Assembly: GCA_910574885.1 (NCBI GenBank)
Contig: CAJTDD010000003.1
Span: 1 to 64,000, forward strand
Direction of reading: 5' to 3'
Source: Lachnospiraceae bacterium
GTDB taxonomy: Bacteria; Bacillota; Clostridia; Lachnospirales; Lachnospiraceae
DNA length: 64,000 bases
Shown: positions 24,788-34,074 of the stretch, piece by piece
Numbering within the stretch: position 1 is the stretch's first letter
Layout: the number at the start of each line of letters is the position of its first letter
Position numbers and translations under genes: made by a program
The notes under the pieces: generated by a model
Told to the model about the DNA's origin: nothing
The model's input: the letters and a program-made list of their open reading frames with translations, nothing else
Database searches by the model: none

Positions 24788-27550
24788 ATGAGGAAGAGAA
24801 GAAAAATGTTGGCGTTTCTTCTTGCCGGCACATTGGCTATGTCTGGATTTACTGTTGCCAATGCAAATGAACCTGAGAAAAATCCGGCATCGGAGGCAGA
24901 AAACCTGCAAGACGGTGTACACGAGAATGGTGGCATAACAGAAACAGAACTTACGGATGTTCAGCTTGAAGAGATGGAGAAAGAAGCCGCAATAAAGGCA
25001 AAGGGGGACGAAAAGGAGAGTAAGGCAGCAGAAACAGATACACAGGAGGGCCAAAAGGAGAAAGAGACGACAGAGACGGATGAGCAGGAGAAAGTAAAGA
25101 TACCGGACGCTGATTTTCGGGCGGCGCTTGCGGAAAAAGGAGCAGAATCAGATGAAAATGGATTCGTGAATAAAGCTGATATGGAAAGAATTATGTCTAT
25201 AAAAATCAGTGGCAAGAGAGGAATCGATATTACAGGAATCCAGTATGCTTCTAACGTAGGGAGTCTTACAATAGAGAACTGCGGGATTACCTCTGAGTGG
25301 ATTGAGAAATATTTGGATGAGATTGCTCGCACAAGGATTAATGAACTGCGTTTGCCGGAGAATCAAATCACAGATTTATCATTTATAGACCGCTTAGATA
25401 GGATGAGTGTGATAGATGTGTCACATAATCAAATTTCAGATTTTACTAAAGCTTTCAATTACTCCCATACATGTGAATTTTATTATGTGGACAATACTCC
25501 GGAGGGGATGAAGCAGATTTTTGAGAAATATAATTATGAAGATATATCTTTACCCAAAGGGGCTATGGGAAATGCGAAATATGCATTTGAATGGATTTTG
25601 GGAACCTGCGTAGGATTTCAGGATACGGAGTCAGTAGAATTTACGAGTTCTGATGAAGAGGTTATTACAGTTGAAGGAAGAGCCCTGTATGCGAAAAAGA
25701 AAGGAGAGGCAGTCATTACCGCCAGTTATGAAGGTATTGACAAGACGTTCAAGGTTACGGTTACTGAGGACGAGTATGGGGAGGCGATTGCAGATGAGGA
25801 TAAGATATCTGTGGACGAGATACCCGAAGAAAAAGGAAATTTTTCTGTTTTGAAGCAGGGGCAGATTTGGAATTGGGAAACGAATCCGCCAAAGCAAATC
25901 TCTGGAGATAAGCAGATTAAAACCTATATTCCCTACGGGGTATTTAGAAGAACTGAGGTAAATGACGGCGTCGCAGAAAGAGGGGAAGATTATTACGGAA
26001 TCGATCGGAACGGCATATTATGGAACTTTACAAAAATTAAGCCGGATGACAAAGAATTTCAGCATATTAAGATTGCAGACAATGTACGCTTTGCAATAAA
26101 ATGTTCAAATTATGGATATAAAACCCCGGAAATCGTCTATATTACAGAAGATGATAAATGCAGCATGACGTATATGGACGGGGAAAATGCCGTCACGCAA
26201 TTTGTCTGTGATAATGCAGAGTCTGTGAATCATAGAGGATATGTTTCAAAAAAAGATGGGACAATCGTAAAAGTGGAAGTAGATGACGACCGAAATATGG
26301 CTGTAAAGGAAGAAAAATTTAAGATAACAGCGATTCACTATTCTGCTATTGGTGACGTGTTGGTTCAAAGTTATGATTTAGGATTGGACGAAAACGGAAA
26401 TCTTTTGAAAAGAGCCGTAGGCAGTGGAGTATGGGATGAAACTCCTTTTGCTACAGGAGTAAGCGAGTTGAATCTATACGGTTATGTCCAGAATGGGGTA
26501 TTCTATAGATTTTATAGATATGAGATACAAAAAGTAGCGGAGCATGTCAGTAAATTGACGGAAAGAGGATATATAACCGACGACGGAGTTTATTACGCCA
26601 GAACCGGAGGCAATTTGGCATATAATCAGGTGCTTCGCGGGGTAAAGAAATCAGACGAAGGTTATGCGCTGACAGAGGATAATCAATTATATTACATAGA
26701 TGAGGACGGTATGTCAGCAATTCCTCTGTTATCTTCTGTTGTCGATATATTTAAAGATAAAGTGGAAGAGCCTGACGAATACATATTCGCACAGCGCGAA
26801 GATGGAAGTATATGGAAGGCTGTGGATTCAGAGATTACGAAAATCTGCACATGGTCTCAGATGACCGAAACTGTCCTGACAGACAATGGAATTACAGTGA
26901 TTGGGGCGGACGAAGGAATCGAATTAAAAGTAAAGAATGAATCTGCCATAAGCGAAAGTCTGAAAACAGCTCTTGAAAATCAGGTAAAAAGCCTTCATGA
27001 CAATGTAAAGGGAATGGAGATTTACGATATTGCCCTGTTCAAAGAAGGGGAAGAAATCCATAATCTGGATGCATCGGTCAGAGTGACAATTCCGGTTCCG
27101 GAAGGATTTGGTAAGAATCTTGTCGTTTATCATGAGGAGCAGGAAGGCAAATTAGAAGACATGAAAGCGACGGTGAATGATAATGGGACTGTAAGCTTTA
27201 CGGCAAGCCGTTTTAGCCCATACATCCTTGTAGACTTGGGAGAAAAAGGGGGAAATACAGGCGGTGGAACCGGAGGGAATACAGGAAATACAGGCGGTGA
27301 AACTGGAGGAAACACAGGTAACTCAGGCAACGGGACCGGAGGGAATACAGGTAACTCAGGAGGCGGAACCGGAGGAAATACAGGCGTTTCAGGTAATGGT
27401 ACGAATGTATCCGGTTCTAAGGCAGGCGGCAATACTGCCGGAAAAGCTCCGAGAACAGGAGATGCTTCTTCAATGACGCTGTATCTTATTTTAGCGTTAG
27501 CGGCGCTTGGCAGTGCAGGGATTCTTGGAAAAAGAAAACTGAATAAATAA
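24788..27550 (+). CDS. sortase-anchored surface protein with leucine-rich segment
   Basis: 920 aa. Signal peptide (about 1-26, ending TVANA), acidic Glu/Thr-rich region (to 100), a short leucine-rich segment (about 100-215, ITGIQYASNVGSLTIENCGI, NELRLPENQITDLSFIDRL, MSVIDVSHNQISDF), an Ig-like BIG_2-like domain (about 255-320), a long region of unknown fold (330-710), then a domain at about 715-820 shared with the next gene. A Gly/Asn/Thr repeat spacer leads to the sorting signal APRTGD, a hydrophobic helix and KRKLNK. It should be covalently attached to the wall by a sortase. AGAAGGAGGAG precedes the ATG. No sortase is in the window. Confidence 0.82.
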   Translation: MRKRRKMLAFLLAGTLAMSGFTVANANEPEKNPASEAENLQDGVHENGGITETELTDVQLEEMEKEAAIKAKGDEKESKAAETDTQEGQKEKETTETDEQEKVKIPDADFRAALAEKGAESDENGFVNKADMERIMSIKISGKRGIDITGIQYASNVGSLTIENCGITSEWIEKYLDEIARTRINELRLPENQITDLSFIDRLDRMSVIDVSHNQISDFTKAFNYSHTCEFYYVDNTPEGMKQIFEKYNYEDISLPKGAMGNAKYAFEWILGTCVGFQDTESVEFTSSDEEVITVEGRALYAKKKGEAVITASYEGIDKTFKVTVTEDEYGEAIADEDKISVDEIPEEKGNFSVLKQGQIWNWETNPPKQISGDKQIKTYIPYGVFRRTEVNDGVAERGEDYYGIDRNGILWNFTKIKPDDKEFQHIKIADNVRFAIKCSNYGYKTPEIVYITEDDKCSMTYMDGENAVTQFVCDNAESVNHRGYVSKKDGTIVKVEVDDDRNMAVKEEKFKITAIHYSAIGDVLVQSYDLGLDENGNLLKRAVGSGVWDETPFATGVSELNLYGYVQNGVFYRFYRYEIQKVAEHVSKLTERGYITDDGVYYARTGGNLAYNQVLRGVKKSDEGYALTEDNQLYYIDEDGMSAIPLLSSVVDIFKDKVEEPDEYIFAQREDGSIWKAVDSEITKICTWSQMTETVLTDNGITVIGADEGIELKVKNESAISESLKTALENQVKSLHDNVKGMEIYDIALFKEGEEIHNLDASVRVTIPVPEGFGKNLVVYHEEQEGKLEDMKATVNDNGTVSFTASRFSPYILVDLGEKGGNTGGGTGGNTGNTGGETGGNTGNSGNGTGGNTGNSGGGTGGNTGVSGNGTNVSGSKAGGNTAGKAPRTGDASSMTLYLILALAALGSAGILGKRKLNK

Positions 27551-27605
27551 AATGTTAGAATTTACAATGTTGAAAGGAATATTGTAAAATGCTAAATTTT
27601 TAATG
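27551..27605 (+). promoter_or_regulatory. promoter with AATGTT direct repeats, surface gene 2
   Basis: TTTACA (27561-27566), an 18-nt spacer, TAAAAT (27585-27590), with AATGTTAG and AATGTTGA at the same offsets as in 24681-24740 and AATGCTAA overlapping the -10. About three quarters of the bases match between the two sites. Confidence 0.65.
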
Positions 27606-27613
27606 TATCGTAT

Positions 27614-27653
27614 CGTCCCGGAGGCAGTCCGGTTTAGGACTGCTGCTGGGACG
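27614..27653 (+). promoter_or_regulatory. 5'-UTR hairpin of surface gene 2
   Basis: CGTCCC and GGCAGTCC pair with GGACTGCT and GGGACG, giving a strong stem of about 13 bp with a small internal loop. No T run follows, so it may protect the mRNA or bind a factor rather than terminate. Confidence 0.5.
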
Positions 27654-27694
27654 TGTTGACAAGAAAATTTAAAAGATAGAGGAGGAAAATTCAA

Positions 27695-29242
27695 ATGAAA
27701 ACACGCAAACTGCTGGCATTACTGCTTGTATTGGTAATGTCGCTGACAATGGGAGGGCTGACGGCCTTTGCAGACGAGTCAGGAGATGATGGTACGGATA
27801 ATCCGCCTGTAACCACAGAACCGACAGAGCCGACAGAACCGACAGAGCCGACAGAACCGACAGAGCCGAGTGACGAGTCGGGAGATCCGGAAGATTCAGA
27901 GGATTTTGACGAAACAGAGGATTCAATTGGTTCAGGTGAAAATACGGAGAAGCCAGATGTAAGTATGGTGGTAACAGGGATTCCGGAAACGCCTGTAAAA
28001 GCAGGAGATACCATTAGCTATACAGTAGAGGTAGAAGCGAATGGGGCTGATACGACGGGATGGTATGTACTTATACGTGACGCTCTCAAAGCTGAAATAA
28101 ATAATTCAGAATCTTATGAGGAAAAAGTTGAATTAAGTGATAATAAAGTAACGGTGACTTACAGTATTCCTAAGGATTTTTATATTTCTTCTGCCCAATA
28201 TCATATTAGTTTCGTATTGACAGATGGGAAGCAGGATGAATATGGTAATGACAATATTCTTGCACAGGAATTTAGTAAGTCTATTAATACAAAAAAGACA
28301 TTAGAAAATTCAATCGATTTTCAGTTAAAGGGATTGGTTACAGGCACAGAATATCCATTTTCCATCACATGGACGAATACTGTGGATTATGATATAAAGG
28401 ATTTTGCAACAAGCATCTGGACAGAGATTTATGACAAACAAGGAGAGGCTTATGGAGCAAAACCAACGTACAAGATAACGAAATATCCGGAAGGAGCAAA
28501 AGTAGTAAAGCAAGGAGAAGGTTCTGCAGAAGTAGAAAATATAACGATTCCAAAAGGTGGAAATGTTACGGTTTCCGGAACAGTTTCATATCCAGCAGAG
28601 GGTATATCGGCACAACTGCACTTTGATGAGATAATAAATGGTGAATTTATAAGTCAGGCATCTACAACCGGCTTTTCTGTCGGGGCGTCTACGGGCGGGA
28701 ATGGTAATACCAGCCAGCAGCCGGGAACAGAAACCAGCGGAAATACCGCAAAGGACAAGGCCACTGGTATTACAGTAAGCGGATTGGAAGCAGGAGTTGA
28801 ATTAAGCGTAAAATCTGTAACGAAAGAGCAGCAGACAGCAATCGAAAAGCAGGTTCAAAATCTCCTTGGAAACACGAAGGGAATCAAGATTTTTGATATT
28901 TCACTCTTAAAAGACGGCAAAGAAGTTCAGCCGGGAACTCCGGTCAAAGTGACGATGCCGATTCCGGAAGGATTCAGCACGAACCTGAAACTTTATCACC
29001 AGAATACGAAAGGTGTGTTGGAAGCAGTAAATATTTCCGTGAAGGATTCAAACGTAAGTTTTGAGGCAAAGAGTTTCAGCCCATATGTCCTTGTGGATAT
29101 GGGAGCGAAAGCTGCGAATACGTCAACAAATGTCAAATCCCCAAAGACCGGGGATACATCTTCCATGATGCTGTATCTTATGCTTGCATTAGCGGCTATG
29201 GGAAGCATTGGATTTGCGGCAAAAAGAAGAATGAATGGGTAA
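27695..29242 (+). CDS. sortase-anchored surface protein with Thr-Glu-Pro repeats
   Basis: 515 aa. Signal peptide (about 1-27, ending LTAFA), a TEP repeat tract (about 37-55) and acidic linker, an Ig-like region (about 88-330), then a domain (about 365-475) clearly related to that of the preceding surface protein: both contain PVKVTMPIPEGF-like and FSPYVLVDMG-like blocks. The sorting signal SPKTGD, a hydrophobic helix and KRRMNG end it. GAGGAGG precedes the ATG. It is most likely a cell-wall-attached adhesin or matrix protein; ligand unknown. Confidence 0.82.
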   Translation: MKTRKLLALLLVLVMSLTMGGLTAFADESGDDGTDNPPVTTEPTEPTEPTEPTEPTEPSDESGDPEDSEDFDETEDSIGSGENTEKPDVSMVVTGIPETPVKAGDTISYTVEVEANGADTTGWYVLIRDALKAEINNSESYEEKVELSDNKVTVTYSIPKDFYISSAQYHISFVLTDGKQDEYGNDNILAQEFSKSINTKKTLENSIDFQLKGLVTGTEYPFSITWTNTVDYDIKDFATSIWTEIYDKQGEAYGAKPTYKITKYPEGAKVVKQGEGSAEVENITIPKGGNVTVSGTVSYPAEGISAQLHFDEIINGEFISQASTTGFSVGASTGGNGNTSQQPGTETSGNTAKDKATGITVSGLEAGVELSVKSVTKEQQTAIEKQVQNLLGNTKGIKIFDISLLKDGKEVQPGTPVKVTMPIPEGFSTNLKLYHQNTKGVLEAVNISVKDSNVSFEAKSFSPYVLVDMGAKAANTSTNVKSPKTGDTSSMMLYLMLALAAMGSIGFAAKRRMNG

Positions 29243-29254
29243 TTAGTCTTAGAG

Positions 29255-29282
29255 AGGGGTTGTTGAGAAACAACCCCTTTTT
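29255..29282. terminator. bidirectional terminator, surface gene 2 and sua5
   Basis: AGGGGTTGTT pairs with AACAACCCCT around GAGA, followed by TTTTT. The converging sua5 gene ends inside it. Confidence 0.85.
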
Positions 29283-30330
29283 AAACATGAATTATATGAT
29301 GCCCGGCAGCTTTCAGCAGACGGTTCATTACAGCGCTTCCAATCCCACCTGTTGAAAATGATTCACTATAGATAAAATCCGTCCCGTCACTGTCAAAATC
29401 CCGCAGGATTCCATACAAATTTCCAGCCACCGTCATCTCATCCTGCCTTGTGCCGATGCACTTGACATTCCCCGAAGAATATCTCCCCGCTGTTTCCGCT
29501 GTGGCGATAATTCCCACTTTAAACCCTTCGCTCAACTTCTCTTCTGCCCGCCGGTTAATCTCTTCGGTTACCCGAAGAAGATCTCCTTCCAGCACGGTCA
29601 GCTCAGCCTTAGGTGCATAGTGGCGGTACTTCATCCCCGGGGCTTTCGGAACCTTTTTGCTGTCCGGTTCAATCAAGGTCTTATCTACGGCAACCTCGCC
29701 AATCAGTTCTTCCAGCATCTCTTTTGTCACGGCTCCCGGTCTTAATATCATAGGCGGTTCCACGGTCATGTCCAGAATGGTAGATTCCACACCGATATTG
29801 ACGGCGCCTCCATCCACAATCATGTCAATCTTCCCTGTCAGGTCTTCTTCTACATGCTGTGCGGTAGTAGGACTTGGGCGTCCGGAAGTATTCGCGCTTG
29901 GCGCGGCAATATACCCGCCGCCCGCCCGGATAATCTCTTTCGCAATCAGATGTTCCGGCATCCGGACAGCCACAGTATCAAGCCCGCCTGTCGTCCCAAG
30001 TGGAACGGCATTCGTCTTTTGAAATATCATGGTAAGAGGGCCCGGCCAGTATTTCTTTGCGACGACTATTGCCTTCTCTGGTATGGTTTCCGTAATCTTA
30101 CCAAGCGCCTCCATGTCGGCAATATGTACAATTAACGGATTATCAGATGGCCTGCCCTTTGCGGCATAGATTTTCTTCGCGGCGTCTTCGTTCAACGCGT
30201 CTGCCCCAAGCCCGTAGACAGTCTCGGTAGGGAATGCGACAAGACCTCCGCTTTTTAGGATATCTCCGGCTTTTTTTATCGTATCTATATTCAGTTGTAC
30301 CGTATCAATTCGTTCAATTATCGTTTTCAT
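29281..30330 (-). CDS. ywlC: L-threonylcarbamoyladenylate synthase (Sua5/YwlC type)
   Basis: 349 aa from the ATG at 30330. An N-terminal YrdC domain (about 10-205) has KIYAAKGRPSDNPLIVHI and APSANTSGRPSPTTA. A linker with APGMKYRHYAPKAELTVLEG leads to the C-terminal Sua5 domain (about 240-349). It makes threonylcarbamoyl-AMP from Thr, bicarbonate and ATP, the first step of the t6A37 tRNA modification. The start is uncertain: no ribosome site precedes 30330, but TATAAT lies just 8 nt upstream, which would give a nearly leaderless mRNA. It overlaps or abuts cwlD. Confidence 0.9.
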   Translation of the reverse strand: MKTIIERIDTVQLNIDTIKKAGDILKSGGLVAFPTETVYGLGADALNEDAAKKIYAAKGRPSDNPLIVHIADMEALGKITETIPEKAIVVAKKYWPGPLTMIFQKTNAVPLGTTGGLDTVAVRMPEHLIAKEIIRAGGGYIAAPSANTSGRPSPTTAQHVEEDLTGKIDMIVDGGAVNIGVESTILDMTVEPPMILRPGAVTKEMLEELIGEVAVDKTLIEPDSKKVPKAPGMKYRHYAPKAELTVLEGDLLRVTEEINRRAEEKLSEGFKVGIIATAETAGRYSSGNVKCIGTRQDEMTVAGNLYGILRDFDSDGTDFIYSESFSTGGIGSAVMNRLLKAAGHHIIHV

Positions 30331-30350
30331 GGGAAATATTATACTACACT

Positions 30351-31031
30351 CTACTCCTTCATACAAGCTTCAATTCCCTTCACGATTGCCTCTGCCACTT
30401 GCTGCTGGTATTCATCTGTGACTAATTTTTCTGCTTCTTCATGGTTGCTTAAAAATCCGCATTCCACGATGATTGTGGGGACTTCCGTCCTTTTAAGGAG
30501 GTAATAGGTATCGTCTGCTTTTGCCTGGCGGCGGTTTTCTTTATCAATAGATAATAATGCCTTCTGCATGATTGAGGCATGCTGTTCGCCCTCTGCAGAG
30601 TGTTTGTAGTAGAATACCTGCGCCCCATGGATTGCTTCGTCGTGATAACTGTTCTGATGGATGCTGACGGCAAATTCCGGTTTGGTGTTGTTGATTAATT
30701 TTACCCGTTCTTTCATATCTTGTACCTTCTGGCTCCCGTTGCCGTTCTTGGAGAGCATCGTGTCCTCTTCCCGGGTCATTACGACCTTTACGCCTTTCTT
30801 TTCCAGAATTTTTTTGACTTTTTTCGCTATTTTTAAGTTAATTTCCTTTTCTTCCGCCTTATTGATTCCAACTTTTCCTGGGTCAGAACCACCGTGTCCG
30901 GCATCAATGACTACCGTATTCTTTGCTCTTTTAATCTTTCCGCTTGATACATAGTTTCCAAGGTTCCTGCTGACCACAATCAGCCCTGCCAGTAACAGGA
31001 TTAATAAGACGAACTCTACTTTTCTGCGCAA
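30351..31031 (-). CDS. cwlD: N-acetylmuramoyl-L-alanine amidase CwlD
   Basis: 226 aa from a TTG start with AGGAGG 8 nt upstream. An N-terminal membrane anchor (about 7-26) is followed by an Amidase_3 domain with zinc ligands in VIDAGHGGSDPG (His, about 45), a Glu in EEKEINL, a His in SIHQNSYHD, and the catalytic Glu in IIVECGFLSN. CwlD removes stem peptides to form muramic-delta-lactam in spore cortex, needed for germination. Length matches CwlD. Confidence 0.88.
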   Translation of the reverse strand: MRRKVEFVLLILLLAGLIVVSRNLGNYVSSGKIKRAKNTVVIDAGHGGSDPGKVGINKAEEKEINLKIAKKVKKILEKKGVKVVMTREEDTMLSKNGNGSQKVQDMKERVKLINNTKPEFAVSIHQNSYHDEAIHGAQVFYYKHSAEGEQHASIMQKALLSIDKENRRQAKADDTYYLLKRTEVPTIIVECGFLSNHEEAEKLVTDEYQQQVAEAIVKGIEACMKE

Positions 31032-31127
31032 AAAAATACCTCCTGTCAGTCTATCTATTTATCTATATGACTGCAGGAAGTATTTTATATTTTTAATTGC
31101 ACTTCTGATGCCGGAATTTTAAAGCAG

Positions 31128-31364
31128 CTATATGATTTTTGCCTGGCGCAGCAGGAAACGGTAACGCAGCCATGCGGCATTTCCCCTGTAAATGTAGGAG
31201 TCGATTAAGTCAGGGTCCGACGCATACTGAAAATTAAGGTAAGCTTCTTCTATCTCCCGGCGCGCATTGGCGATTTCATCCATCAGTGTATCTGCCTGCG
31301 GGTCGTAGGACAGGCGCTTGTATACATCCTCTTCTGCAGCATTTCCTCGTTCAAATAATCTCAT
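31128..31364 (-). CDS. DUF2508 family protein (YaaL-like)
   Basis: 78 aa from the ATG at 31364, which has AGAGGTGG upstream; longer in-frame starts lack one. The sequence LMDEIANARREIEEAYLNFQ, then LIDSYIYRGNAAWLRYRFLL is typical of YaaL. Function unknown. In Bacillus yaaL lies next to bofA; here they are divergent neighbours. Confidence 0.85.
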   Translation of the reverse strand: MRLFERGNAAEEDVYKRLSYDPQADTLMDEIANARREIEEAYLNFQYASDPDLIDSYIYRGNAAWLRYRFLLRQAKII

Positions 31365-31483
31365 AATCCACCTCTTTAGAAAATAATTTCCAAACAATCC
31401 TAGTATAAGCAGATTTTGAGAATAAAATACGCCGGATGTGGATATATATGGTATCAGGAAATGAACCTGAGGAGGAGACAAAT

Positions 31484-31693
31484 ATGCCAGAACAGAAATC
31501 GCAGCTGCTTACAAATTTTATTGTCCGCGCCATCATAGGGTGCGCCATGATATTTTTTGTAAATGAATTCCTTGGCGCCCAAGGGATTTCTGTCCAGGTG
31601 GGGCTGAACCCGTGGACTGTTTTGACATCTGGAATCCTTGGAACTCCTGGGGTTGCGCTCCTTTATGGAATTTCTTTCTATGGAATTATGTGA
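31484..31693 (+). CDS. bofA: BofA family protein (pro-sigma-K processing inhibitor)
   Basis: 69 aa from the ATG at 31484 behind GAGGAGGAG. Two hydrophobic helices (IVRAIIGCAMIFFVNEFL and PWTVLTSGILGTPGVALLYG) with the short conserved glycine and proline positions of the family. In Bacillus BofA holds the SpoIVFB protease inactive in the outer forespore membrane. Its presence marks a spore former. Confidence 0.87.
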   Translation: MPEQKSQLLTNFIVRAIIGCAMIFFVNEFLGAQGISVQVGLNPWTVLTSGILGTPGVALLYGISFYGIM

Positions 31694-31883
31694 AGATTGC
31701 ACAAAGTTTCGGTTTTTCTGGAAATGGGATAGACAAATGGATTAAAAGAGGTTTATAATCATCCTACAAGTTACAGATGTAGCTTGTATCTGATAGATTC
31801 GATAGAGATTCAAAGTGTTCGATGCCGTATCGGCAGCAATTCACAGAGTGACGGAAGAAGAGGCAGAGTAGGAGGGATATTAT

Positions 31884-32798
31884 GTGAGCAGAAGTTTTGT
31901 AATTTGTGACAGGGAAGAAGGATATGCCGCAGCATTTGCCGTATTTCTCATGAAGAAGAAGGAACTGGCTTTTCAAGTGCAGGTATGCGACGGTCTTTCG
32001 CAGGTACAGGCAATCCTTCGGGAGCACCCTATTGACGTGCTTCTGATTGGAGGGGATTATCCGGCAGATGAGCGGAAGGGGCTTTTGGCAGGAAATGTGT
32101 TTGTACTTGCAGAATCAGGCAAGACAGAGACGAATTCTGACGAGACGATTGTGTATAAATATCAGTCCGGGGAGACGCTCCTGACGGAAATCATCCGTAA
32201 ATGCAGTGAAGAAAACAAGACGGGAGATTTGTATTTTCCTGCGGTAAAGACAAAGAATGTAAGGATTATCGGTATCTTTTCGCCGGTACACAGAAGCGGG
32301 AAGACAGGTTACGGGTTAAAATTGGGACAAGAACTGGCTGGCTCGGAGAATGTTCTCTATCTCAATATGGAGATTTATGGAGGGATAGGAGGACATTTCC
32401 CCGAGGAAGGACATACACTGGCAGATGCGCTGTACTATTCGAGACAGGAGAACCGGAACTTAGGCGTGATACTTACGACGCTGGTGGAGCATATGGGAGG
32501 ATTGGATTATCTGCTTCCTGTGCGGGTGTCGGAGGATATCAGGATGGTTGCGCTTGAAGAGTGGGTCAGCCTGATACGCCAGATAGAGGAGCAGAGCATC
32601 TATGACGTGTTGATCCTGGATTTGGATGAAGGATTAAGAGATGTGTATGGACTGCTTCGGATTTGTACGGAGATTCTTGTGCCTACCATGAAAGATGAGC
32701 TGGCAGAGGCAAAACTCCTGCAGATGGAGGAGGAATTGCATCTTCTGGGATTTGATGATGTGAAGAAGAAGATGGTGAAGAGGGAAGCTGTTTCTTGA
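31884..32798 (+). CDS. TadZ/CpaE-like pilus localisation ATPase
   Basis: 304 aa from a GTG behind GGAGGG. Residues 1-110 resemble an atypical receiver domain (VLLIGGDYP). The rest is a MinD/ParA-like fold with a deviant Walker A, SPVHRSGKTGYG (about 135-146), and VLILDLDEGL as Walker B. TadZ proteins place the Tad machine in the cell. First gene of the Flp/Tad operon. The hairpin-rich region upstream holds no other gene. Confidence 0.8.
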   Translation: MSRSFVICDREEGYAAAFAVFLMKKKELAFQVQVCDGLSQVQAILREHPIDVLLIGGDYPADERKGLLAGNVFVLAESGKTETNSDETIVYKYQSGETLLTEIIRKCSEENKTGDLYFPAVKTKNVRIIGIFSPVHRSGKTGYGLKLGQELAGSENVLYLNMEIYGGIGGHFPEEGHTLADALYYSRQENRNLGVILTTLVEHMGGLDYLLPVRVSEDIRMVALEEWVSLIRQIEEQSIYDVLILDLDEGLRDVYGLLRICTEILVPTMKDELAEAKLLQMEEELHLLGFDDVKKKMVKREAVS

Positions 32799-32865
32799 AA
32801 TGTGATGGCGGGTATCTTGTTTGGGAATGGAAGGTGTGGGAAGAGATGGGGAAGAGGAAGGTCCC

Positions 32866-34074
32866 ATGATGCGCTCGGAGCAGCTCCAGACAAGGATTCT
32901 GGAAGAATTGGACATGACCAGAGAGATAGAAGATGAAGAGCTGACTCGTCTGATTTACCGTGTGCTTCAGGAGGCTTCGGAGGAAGAGTATCTGCCGTTA
33001 GCCGAGAAGACGGCGCTAGGGAGGGAATTGTTCAATGCGTTCCGGAAGCTGGATCTTTTGCAGGAATTTCTGGAGGACGAGTCCATTACGGAGATTATGA
33101 TTAACGGGACGCAGAATATATTTTATGAGCAGGACGGAAGGCTCTTTCGGTCGGACAGGCGTTTTATCTCCAGAGATAAATTGGAGGATGTAGTCCAGCA
33201 GATTGCGGCGGGTTCTAACCGTTTGGTAAATGAGGCGTCTCCGATTGTGGATGCAAGGCTTGCAGACGGATCCAGAGTGAATATTGTACTGGAACCGATA
33301 GCGCTGGATGGTCCAATCGTGACGATCCGTAAATTTTCAAAAGAGGCAATCACCATGGAGCAGTTGATTTCATGGGATTCCATCAGCAGTGAAGTATCCG
33401 GGTTTCTTGCAAGGCTCGTTGCAGCCGGATACAACATATTCATAAGTGGAGGAACCGGCTCTGGTAAGACCACTTTCTTGAATGCATTATCGCAGTATAT
33501 TCCAAAGACAGAGAGGATTATCACGATTGAGGACAATGCGGAGCTGAAGATTCAGGATGTGCCAAACCTTGTAAGGCTGGAGGCGAGAAATGCGAATGTA
33601 GAAGGCGCAGGGGCAGTGACAATCCGGGATTTGATTAAGTCAGCCCTCCGCATGCGTCCTGACCGCATCATTGTTGGTGAGGTGCGGTCGGCGGAAGCGA
33701 TTGACATGCTGCAGGCGTTGAACACGGGGCATGACGGAAGTTTAAGTACCGGGCATGCCAACAGTCCTAAGGATATGTTGAGCAGGCTGGAGACAATGGT
33801 ATTGATGGGGATGGATTTGCCCCTGCCGGCAATCCAGAGACAGATTGCGTCGGGAATTGATGTGATTGTCCATCTGGGGAGGATGAGAGATAAGAGCAGG
33901 AAGGTATTGGAAGTGACAGAGGTATTAGGGTATTGGGATGGTGAGATTCGATTGCAGACATTATATCAGTTCACGGAACTTCGAGAAGAAGAAGGAAGAA
34001 TACAAGGGGAATGGAGGAAGATTCAGGAGATTACACATAAAGAAAAATTGCTGGCAGCAGGATATCACGTATAA
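32866..34074 (+). CDS. tadA: TadA/CpaF family pilus assembly ATPase
   Basis: 402 aa from the ATG at 32866, which has GAGGAAGG upstream; a TTG at 32821 is a longer choice. Type II/IV secretion ATPase with Walker A GGTGSGKTTF (about residue 205), Asp box IITIEDNAELKI, Walker B RPDRIIVGEVR and His box TGHDGSLSTGHAN. It powers assembly of Flp pilin. Its 3' end overlaps tadB. Confidence 0.93.
   Translation: MMRSEQLQTRILEELDMTREIEDEELTRLIYRVLQEASEEEYLPLAEKTALGRELFNAFRKLDLLQEFLEDESITEIMINGTQNIFYEQDGRLFRSDRRFISRDKLEDVVQQIAAGSNRLVNEASPIVDARLADGSRVNIVLEPIALDGPIVTIRKFSKEAITMEQLISWDSISSEVSGFLARLVAAGYNIFISGGTGSGKTTFLNALSQYIPKTERIITIEDNAELKIQDVPNLVRLEARNANVEGAGAVTIRDLIKSALRMRPDRIIVGEVRSAEAIDMLQALNTGHDGSLSTGHANSPKDMLSRLETMVLMGMDLPLPAIQRQIASGIDVIVHLGRMRDKSRKVLEVTEVLGYWDGEIRLQTLYQFTELREEEGRIQGEWRKIQEITHKEKLLAAGYHV

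Noticed and set aside
27130..27476. Open frames within the Gly/Asn/Thr repeat region of surface gene 1
   Set aside because: Shadows of the repeat; the sortase-protein frame is clear.
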